Shown: positions 34,061-39,533 of the stretch, in pieces | Layout: each line of letters begins with the position of its first letter | Position numbering within the stretch: position 1 is the stretch's first letter | NCBI RefSeq assembly: GCF_902499555.1 | Contig: NZ_CABVMM010000019.1 | Coordinates: 1 to 39,533, forward strand | From: Mesonia oceanica | GTDB lineage: Bacteria; Bacteroidota; Bacteroidia; Flavobacteriales; Flavobacteriaceae | Direction of reading: 5' to 3' | Length of the DNA: 39,533 nucleotides | Program-made: the position numbers and the translations under genes | The notes under the pieces: model-generated | Databases searched by the model: none | What the model saw: only the letters and a program-made list of their open reading frames with translations | Told to the model about the DNA's origin: nothing

Positions 34061-34917
34061 GCTCTATTTTACCGGAAATACTTCAACAAATAGCTACAAA
34101 AGAAAACTTTCAATTAAAAAATGCTTCAGCTTTATCTGGTGGGGATATTAACGAAACCTATCTATTAACCACTAATCAACAAAAATTAGTAGTTAAATTG
34201 AATAAAGCAGATAGCTTCCCGAACATGTTTGAAAAAGAAGCCTTGGGATTACAAAAATTGAAGTCTTCAAAAGCTTTGAGAATTCCCAAAGTTTTTAGTC
34301 ATGGAACTATTAAAAATGAAGCTTATCTTGTTCTTGAATATTTACCATCCACACCAAGAAAAGAGGATTTTTGGTCGAAATTTGGAGAAGGTTTAGCCAA
34401 ACAACATCGGGTTACTCAAAAGACTTTTGGGTTAGAAAAAGACAATTATATTGGGAGTTTACCGCAATACAATAGCTGTAAAATTACTGATGCTGCCGAA
34501 TTTTATATAGAAAAACGGCTACAACCACAGTTTCAATTAGCCGCAAAAAACGGATTTAGCTTTAAAAATCTAGAACAGTTTTATAAAACTATTAGTGAAA
34601 TTATTCCCAAGGAAAAGCCAAGTCTTATTCACGGTGATTTATGGAATGGTAATTATTTGGTTGACAATTACGGTGATCCTGCTTTAATAGATCCTGCAGT
34701 ATGTTTTGCTCCACGAGAAATGGATCTAGCAATGATGAAACTATTCGGAGGTTTTTCTGCAGAAGTATTTCAAGTTTACGAGGAAGTTTTTCCATTAGAA
34801 AATAATTGGAATGAACGCATTCCCCTTTGGCAACTCTATTACTTATTGGTTCATTTAAATTTATTTGGCAGCGGTTATTTAGCTTCCGTAGAGAGTATTC
34901 TAAAAAAATTCAGTTAA
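34057..34917 (+). CDS. Fructosamine/ketosamine-3-kinase family protein with apparent ATA start
   Basis: The frame is open from 34054 (stop TAA at 34051) and its translation carries recognisable family sequence from the first codons (ILPEILQQIATKENFQ, then ALSGGDINETYLL), but no ATG, GTG or TTG occurs before 34198, a TTG that would delete 47 conserved N-terminal residues. ATA at 34057 overlaps the folA stop as ATAA, exactly where an ATGA junction would be expected; from there the product has 286 residues, the usual length. The kinase motifs are HGDLWNGN (His192, catalytic Asp194), IDPAV (Asp212) and the VVKLNKAD region with the ATP-contacting Lys. The family phosphorylates fructosamine- or ribulosamine-modified proteins and metabolites. 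Start position is inference. Confidence 0.78.
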   Translation: MSSILPEILQQIATKENFQLKNASALSGGDINETYLLTTNQQKLVVKLNKADSFPNMFEKEALGLQKLKSSKALRIPKVFSHGTIKNEAYLVLEYLPSTPRKEDFWSKFGEGLAKQHRVTQKTFGLEKDNYIGSLPQYNSCKITDAAEFYIEKRLQPQFQLAAKNGFSFKNLEQFYKTISEIIPKEKPSLIHGDLWNGNYLVDNYGDPALIDPAVCFAPREMDLAMMKLFGGFSAEVFQVYEEVFPLENNWNERIPLWQLYYLLVHLNLFGSGYLASVESILKKFS

Positions 34918-35011
34918 GGTCTTTTCACACTTATTAACAGCAAAATCTTTATTTTTAATAGTTTATTGACTACTGTTAAACAGAATAACCCGTACTTTTA
35001 AAAGAAAAAAC

Positions 35012-35512
35012 ATGAGTACAGAAAATAAGTATAACGAGGAAGCAAAGAAAAAGATTAAAGAACTTACCGAAGAGATTAAAACTTCCATGATGGTAACCGC
35101 GTTGGGCAAAAGTCCATTACAAGCCGTACCGATGACCCAAAAGAAAATCGATATGCACGGTGATATTTGGTTTTTAAGTCCAGGCGATAGTGACCATAAT
35201 CAAAATATCGCTAAAAACAAGGAAGTTCAGCTTTTGTATAGCGATCCATCTTCAAAGAAATTTTTGAGCGTTTTTGCAGAAGCAGAAATTGTAGTAGAAC
35301 AATCAATTCTTGAAGAGTTGTATTCATCGATTTCAGATAATTGGTTTGATGGCACGAACGATCCTAATTTAACAGCTCTTAAAATCACCCCTAAAGAAGC
35401 TTATTATTGGGATACGAAAAGCAATAAATTAGTAAGCCTATTCAAGATGGGAGTTGGTGCTGTTACCGGCAAAAAAGCCGATGTTGGAGAAAAAGGAAAA
35501 CTATCTGTATAA
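35012..35512 (+). CDS. Pyridoxamine 5'-phosphate oxidase-like (general stress protein 26 type) protein
   Basis: 166 residues. The split-barrel flavin-binding fold is suggested by SMMVTALGKSPLQAVPMT, IWFLSPGDSDHNQNI, VQLLYSDPSSKKFLSV and the closing ALKITPKEAYYWD. Members include B. subtilis YdaG (GSP26). No catalytic residue is identified and the substrate is unknown. It is monocistronic, with a strong terminator. Confidence 0.88.
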   Translation: MSTENKYNEEAKKKIKELTEEIKTSMMVTALGKSPLQAVPMTQKKIDMHGDIWFLSPGDSDHNQNIAKNKEVQLLYSDPSSKKFLSVFAEAEIVVEQSILEELYSSISDNWFDGTNDPNLTALKITPKEAYYWDTKSNKLVSLFKMGVGAVTGKKADVGEKGKLSV

Positions 35513-35531
35513 ATAATCCTGTTTATTGCCT

Positions 35532-35573
35532 AAAAGACCTAATAGTGAAGATTTTTCCTATTAGGTCTTTTTT
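35532..35573 (+). terminator. Terminator of the GSP26-like gene
   Basis: A 14-bp perfect stem (aaaagacctaatag and its complement) with a 12-nt loop overlaps a run of T to 35573. Confidence 0.92.
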
Positions 35574-35608
35574 ATATTACATTTGTTTTAAAGAAAATTA
35601 AAAATATT

Positions 35609-36490
35609 ATGAAAGCATACGTTTTTCCTGGACAAGGAGCTCAAATTACCGGAATGGGGTTAAGTTTATACGAAAACTTCCCGGAAGCACAAAAAATGTT
35701 TGAAAAAGCCAACCAAGTCCTAGGATTCAATATTACCGATATTATGTTTGAAGGTACTGCTGAACAACTCAAACAAACCAATGTTACGCAACCAGCCGTA
35801 TTTTTACATTCTGTAATTTTAAATCATGTATTAGGCGAAGAGTCTCAACCAGATATGGTAGCTGGACATTCTTTAGGGGAATTTTCTGCTTTAGTAGCCA
35901 ATAAAACTCTAGAGTTTGAAGATGCACTAAAATTAGTTTCTAAACGTGCAGAAGCCATGCAGAAAGCTTGCGAATTAAAGCCTTCTACCATGGCAGCAGT
36001 CTTAGGCTTGGAAGATGAATTAGTGGAAGCTGTATGTGCTGAAATTGAGGGTATCGTGGTTGCTGCCAATTACAATTGTCCAGGGCAATTAGTAATTTCA
36101 GGTGAAGTAAAAGCTATTGAAAATGCTTGTGAAGCTTTAAAAGAAAAAGGAGCAAAAAGAGCTTTAGTATTGCCTGTTGGTGGCGCTTTTCATTCTCCAT
36201 TAATGGAACCTGCTAGAGAGGAACTTGCTAAAGCTATTGAAGAAACAAAATTTAACACTCCAATTTGCCCAATATACCAGAACGTTAGTACTTTTAGCGT
36301 AACTAATCCTGATGAGATAAAAGAAAATTTAATATTTCAGCTCACAGCACCGGTAAAATGGACACAAAGTGTACAAAACATGATTAAAGATGGAGCGACT
36401 TCATTTACAGAAATTGGTCCTGGTAAAGTTTTACAAGGTTTAGTTAAGAAAATAGACCGAAGTGCTGTGACGAATAGTCCAGACTTATAA
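35609..36490 (+). CDS. fabD: Malonyl-CoA:ACP transacylase
   Basis: 293 residues; transfers malonyl from CoA to acyl carrier protein for fatty acid synthesis. The oxyanion-hole start VFPGQGAQITGMG, nucleophile Ser88 in GHSLGEF, and catalytic His195 in GGAFHSPLM are present. The length is normal for a stand-alone FabD. Its TAA stop shares a base with the start of the following gene (TAATG), which suggests translational coupling with an apparently unrelated outer-membrane protein. Confidence 0.96.
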   Translation: MKAYVFPGQGAQITGMGLSLYENFPEAQKMFEKANQVLGFNITDIMFEGTAEQLKQTNVTQPAVFLHSVILNHVLGEESQPDMVAGHSLGEFSALVANKTLEFEDALKLVSKRAEAMQKACELKPSTMAAVLGLEDELVEAVCAEIEGIVVAANYNCPGQLVISGEVKAIENACEALKEKGAKRALVLPVGGAFHSPLMEPAREELAKAIEETKFNTPICPIYQNVSTFSVTNPDEIKENLIFQLTAPVKWTQSVQNMIKDGATSFTEIGPGKVLQGLVKKIDRSAVTNSPDL

Positions 36491-38856
36491 TGAAAAAAAT
36501 ATTTACTGTATTATATTTAATGAGCATAAGCCTTTCTTCGGTTTATGCTCAAGTTACTTCCATACCAGCTCTTCAATACACCTATACTAATTATTTTCAA
36601 CTTAATAGAGAATACGTTCATCTTCATTTAAACAAAACTAAGATAGCCCCAAAAGAAAACATTTGGTTTTCTGCTTATGTTTACGATTTAAGAACAAACT
36701 TACCTAATGCAACTACTACTAATTTAAATGTTGCCTTATTTAATGAAGATGGTCAACAAATAGATTACAAAACAATTTTTATTAATCATGGCTTTGGCAA
36801 TGGATATTTTAACTTAAGTGAAAAAAAATTATCTCCAGGGTCCTATTATATTCAAGCAAGTACTAATTATATGAATAACTTCAGGGAAGACTTAACTTTC
36901 TCTGAAAATTTTCAACTATTAGGAAACCTACAAGAAAAAAGCAACGAAAAAGAAAACATAAAATATGACCTTCAGTTTTTACCGGAGAGTGGCCATCTGC
37001 TGGCGAATGTTTCTAATAATGTTGGAGTAAAACTGATAGATCAAAACGGTAAAGGAGTTTTCTTTTATGATGCTCAGGTTTTAAATAGTAACAAAGAGAA
37101 GATAAATTCATTTAAATCCAACAAATTCGGTATTTCCAAATTTATTATTAACCCTAAAGTATCTGAAACTTATAAAATTCAACTCAAAACTGAATACGGT
37201 GATACTATACTACAAAGCTTACCAAAACCTGAACCGAAAGGTTTGATCTTGAAAGCAAATAATTTCCTTACAGATCAATTAGCGCTTTGTTTAGAAACCA
37301 ATGAGGAATCTTTATCAAAAATTAGTCATAAAAACTTTTTCTTGACCATTACACAAAACCAAAACATAAAAGGCATTCAATTAAATTTCAATCATTCCAC
37401 TACTTACAACACCATCATAAAGAGGGAAGATCTTTTCCCTGGCATAAATATTATCACCGTCTTTAATGAAAATTTCCAACCAATTCTAGAACGACTTATT
37501 TTTAATCCAATAAACATTAAAAGAAAATCCGTTACTGCTGAAATATCAGATAATTTAATAGATAGTTTAGTGATTAAAATTCATTCGCAAGAAAAAATAG
37601 ATAGTCTTCAAAGAATAAGTATTTCAACTTTACCCACTAATAACAAATCCTATACTCCTTCTCACAATATTTTATCTTCATTTTTTCTCAAACCATATAT
37701 TTCCTCTACTATTGAAGAAGGAAGTTACTATTTTACAGATGCCAATGAGAGAAAAAGATTATTTGATTTAGACTTACTTCTTTTAACACAAGGTTGGAGT
37801 AGTTATAATTGGAAAAATATTTTTAATTTCAAACCAACAGAAAATTTTCAAAACGAGATTGGCTTTACTTTATCAGGAAAGCTTCTTGATGATTCAAAAT
37901 CTGAGCATCGACTTTTCATTACCTCAAAAACTTCTAATTTACTGGAAATATTAGAACTAAAAGATTCAACTAATTTTTCACTAAATCATCTCTTTTTAAA
38001 AGATAGTTCCAAAGTATATTTAGGACTATTCAACAAAAATTTAAACAAGATCAAGAAAAGTTCTTATGCTCTTTCTGTTTTACCTTTTAAAAAAGAATCT
38101 TCATTTTATAATTCAAAAAAAACAATAGTAAACACTAATCAAGATAAATTCCTCCCCATAGATTTTAAAACTTTTATTCAAAGTACAGAAGCATTAGATA
38201 CCGTTGTCATAAAAGCAAAGAAAAAGCAAGAGATAGATCATCGTCATTCGGGCTTTTCTGATGTTACGCTAGTAGATGAACAAATGGCTACACAATATCA
38301 TTATATTACAGACTATATAGCAAACCAAAACTTTGAGGTTAGGCGTACGATGGGTGATGTAATCATTAAGTCAAGAAGAGCTGCTACTATTAATGGCTCT
38401 CGACAAACTAGGGTTATACTAGATGGAGTTCCATTAGAGGGCAATACAGTTATGATTTATAACTTATTAACCTCTCAAGTAGAAAGCATAAGCATTAATA
38501 AATCTGGAATAGGATACGGAGTATTTGGCGGCAATGGAGTTATTGAAATAATCACAAAAACTGATTATAAAAACGCAAAATCAAAAAACAAAAATTTCTT
38601 TGAGTATATCACCAATAATGGTTTTTCTAAAAACAAGAAATTTTATCAACCTAAATATTCATCATACAACACTAATTTATTTAAAAAATATGGAGTAATA
38701 GACTGGCAACCCTCGATTACATTAGATAAAATAAATCCTGAAATTACCTTTAAAATTCCTAATACTTTAACTGAAAACACCACACTTTACATTGAAGGAA
38801 TGAGTGCTGATGGATATTTAATTTCAGAAGAGATTATTCTACACTTAAAACAATAA
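36490..38856 (+). CDS. Exported MG2-like/TonB-plug domain protein without a barrel
   Basis: 788 residues. Signal peptide (1-20, SVYAQ), then an MG2-type (alpha-2-macroglobulin) region (about 40-140; LHLNKTKIAPKENIWF), middle beta-rich sections, and a TonB-receptor plug-like domain (about 575-690) with VILDGVPLEG, GIGYGVFGGNGVIEI and an ITKT end. No C-terminal outer-membrane barrel follows; the protein finishes about 100 residues after the plug. The plug-only family is common in Bacteroidota and of unknown function. The start shares one base with the fabD stop. The gene is visibly more AT-rich than fabD. Confidence 0.82.
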   Translation: MKKIFTVLYLMSISLSSVYAQVTSIPALQYTYTNYFQLNREYVHLHLNKTKIAPKENIWFSAYVYDLRTNLPNATTTNLNVALFNEDGQQIDYKTIFINHGFGNGYFNLSEKKLSPGSYYIQASTNYMNNFREDLTFSENFQLLGNLQEKSNEKENIKYDLQFLPESGHLLANVSNNVGVKLIDQNGKGVFFYDAQVLNSNKEKINSFKSNKFGISKFIINPKVSETYKIQLKTEYGDTILQSLPKPEPKGLILKANNFLTDQLALCLETNEESLSKISHKNFFLTITQNQNIKGIQLNFNHSTTYNTIIKREDLFPGINIITVFNENFQPILERLIFNPINIKRKSVTAEISDNLIDSLVIKIHSQEKIDSLQRISISTLPTNNKSYTPSHNILSSFFLKPYISSTIEEGSYYFTDANERKRLFDLDLLLLTQGWSSYNWKNIFNFKPTENFQNEIGFTLSGKLLDDSKSEHRLFITSKTSNLLEILELKDSTNFSLNHLFLKDSSKVYLGLFNKNLNKIKKSSYALSVLPFKKESSFYNSKKTIVNTNQDKFLPIDFKTFIQSTEALDTVVIKAKKKQEIDHRHSGFSDVTLVDEQMATQYHYITDYIANQNFEVRRTMGDVIIKSRRAATINGSRQTRVILDGVPLEGNTVMIYNLLTSQVESISINKSGIGYGVFGGNGVIEIITKTDYKNAKSKNKNFFEYITNNGFSKNKKFYQPKYSSYNTNLFKKYGVIDWQPSITLDKINPEITFKIPNTLTENTTLYIEGMSADGYLISEEIILHLKQ

Positions 38857-39373
38857 TATTTAGGAAAATGAATATTATTTGCTCTAATTATAACCTCATA
38901 AAAAAACCCAAGAGCTATCAAAAAATCTTAAACTTTCCTGAATATAATTCTTTATCGTGTTTTTCCTTTCCCTTGGCATTCTACATATTTTCGAACTACA
39001 TCTTTACTAGCAAAAATATACTTGACCTAATCCCTGTCCAGTAATTTAGTTTCTATTTCTAGATACAATCAAAACATCATCTCTCTGGCTTTTAAACTTT
39101 TTAGAGTTCTAAACCATCTAAATTATCCATACGATAGAAATACTTTAGAGTAGAGAATAAAGAATATGCTATGTTTTATAAAATCAAACTTTTAGCATCC
39201 TAAAATTCTCTTCCAACATTTCTTCCACATCCTATATCAAAATATCTTTACTTTACTTCAACATAAAAACTAAGTGATATAACAAGAATTTTTTATTATG
39301 GCTTTTATATATGTATTCATTTATCGATCTTGAAACCATCCTGTTTTAAAAAATCCTTGACAACTGTAATAAG
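38857..39373. other. AT-rich stretch without a recognisable gene
   Basis: A 9-bp AT-only hairpin (aataatatt / aatattatt, 38852-38879) includes the stop of the preceding gene and may be its weak terminator. The remainder is very AT-rich with stops in all frames. On the minus strand two fragments read without stop for about 20-30 codons around 38950-39050, but no family was recognised; a decayed gene cannot be excluded. Confidence 0.6.
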
Positions 39374-39409
39374 AGAAGCCCCCTGAACTGTTTTCAGGGG
39401 GCTTCTTTT
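39374..39409 (+). terminator. Strong GC-rich terminator near the right edge
   Basis: A perfect 14-bp stem (agaagccccctgaa and its complement) with a 5-nt loop is followed by TTTTA on the plus strand. On the minus strand it follows the partial reading frame at 39431 but has only a weak T run (CTCTTATT), so it may act in both directions. Confidence 0.75.
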
Positions 39410-39430
39410 ATTCTTTTCTCTCCTTTGGAA

Positions 39431-39533
39431 CTACCTTTTCATTGTAAAATGGTTCTTGAAGGTCGTAGGCCTAGGTTCGCCGATGCCGCCATCCTCTGCG
39501 GGCACCCCTGGCTCGAGGTACTCCACACTGAAC
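39431..39533 (-). CDS. C-terminal tail of an unidentified protein, GC-rich (5' partial)
   Basis: A minus-strand frame is open from the right edge and ends at TAG (39431-39433), giving 33 residues ending PTTFKNHFTMKR. G/C is about two-thirds of the last 53 bases and third positions are strongly GC-biased (GGC, GTG, CTC, GAG), in contrast to every other gene here. No family recognised. It may be an insertion-sequence or other foreign gene tail; it could also be non-coding, since a 33-codon open run in GC-rich DNA is not strong evidence. Confidence 0.4.
   Translation of the reverse strand, partial: FSVEYLEPGVPAEDGGIGEPRPTTFKNHFTMKR

Noticed and set aside
34198..34917. TTG at 34198 as the start of the fructosamine-kinase gene
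   Set aside because: It would remove 47 residues that read as conserved kinase N-terminus, and it lies deep inside the domain.
38847..38879. AT-only hairpin as a firm terminator
   Set aside because: The 9-bp stem is made only of A-T pairs and includes the stop codon; too weak to call alone, mentioned only in the gene-free entry.

Overview
The window looks like a chromosomal segment of a marine-type member of the Flavobacteriaceae (Bacteroidota). Evidence: AT-rich DNA with A/T-ending codons; a secreted protein with SprB-type repeats and a type IX secretion (T9SS) C-terminal signal; several families largely confined to this phylum (DUF5686, DUF6122, 2TM proteins, plug-only TonB-receptor-like proteins); start sites with little or no Shine-Dalgarno signal; and good matches to the Bacteroidota promoter element TANNTTTG upstream of several genes. 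I saw no tRNA, rRNA, CRISPR array or complete insertion sequence.

Layout. 1-3753 is the 3' part of a giant adhesin gene whose 5' end lies outside the window: one partial and eleven complete SprB repeats (mostly 234 bp and nearly identical), HYR-like modules, then a T9SS sorting domain and a strong terminator. 3935-6535 is an AT-rich gene for a DUF3857/transglutaminase-like protein fused to a DUF2569 membrane domain. 6613-13454 is a run of co-directional, tightly spaced genes: acyl-CoA dehydrogenase, 2-hydroxyacid dehydrogenase, SLC13 permease with RCK_C domains, DUF202, DUF6122, an exported hypothetical, deoxynucleoside kinase and fatty acid hydroxylase. 13457-21046 lies on the minus strand: App1-like phosphatase, membrane-bound pyrophosphatase, soluble pyrophosphatase, DUF5686 outer-membrane protein and pyruvate dehydrogenase E1 beta. 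Both routes of pyrophosphate removal are therefore adjacent.

A divergent promoter region (21047-21219) leads into etfB-etfA, a bifunctional-nuclease-family gene and a CNT nucleoside transporter with an extra exported N-terminal domain. 25410-27868 (minus) holds two YceI-like proteins flanking a porin. A structured intergenic element (28041-28150) precedes thyA. Then come a TonB C-terminal-domain protein, egtB-egtD (ergothioneine-type pathway), a palindromic intergenic repeat, a convergent class-V PLP enzyme, a 2TM protein, folA, and a fructosamine-kinase-family gene that appears to start at ATA inside an ATAA junction with folA. A stress-protein-26-like flavin-binding-fold protein, fabD and an MG2/plug protein complete the gene set.

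The last 677 bp hold an AT-rich gene-free stretch, a strong terminator and, at the right edge, the tail of a minus-strand reading frame with strikingly GC-rich composition, which may be the edge of foreign DNA.

Metabolic themes are ordinary housekeeping: electron-transferring flavoprotein with an acyl-CoA dehydrogenase, pyrophosphate recycling, thymidylate/folate and nucleoside salvage (thyA, folA, dNK, CNT), fatty acid synthesis (fabD) and thiol-histidine antioxidant synthesis. I found no defence or mobile system with clear support. The most informative items are the repeat adhesin, the thyA leader element, the relocated glutamate of the membrane pyrophosphatase, the ATAA start, and the GC-rich right edge.
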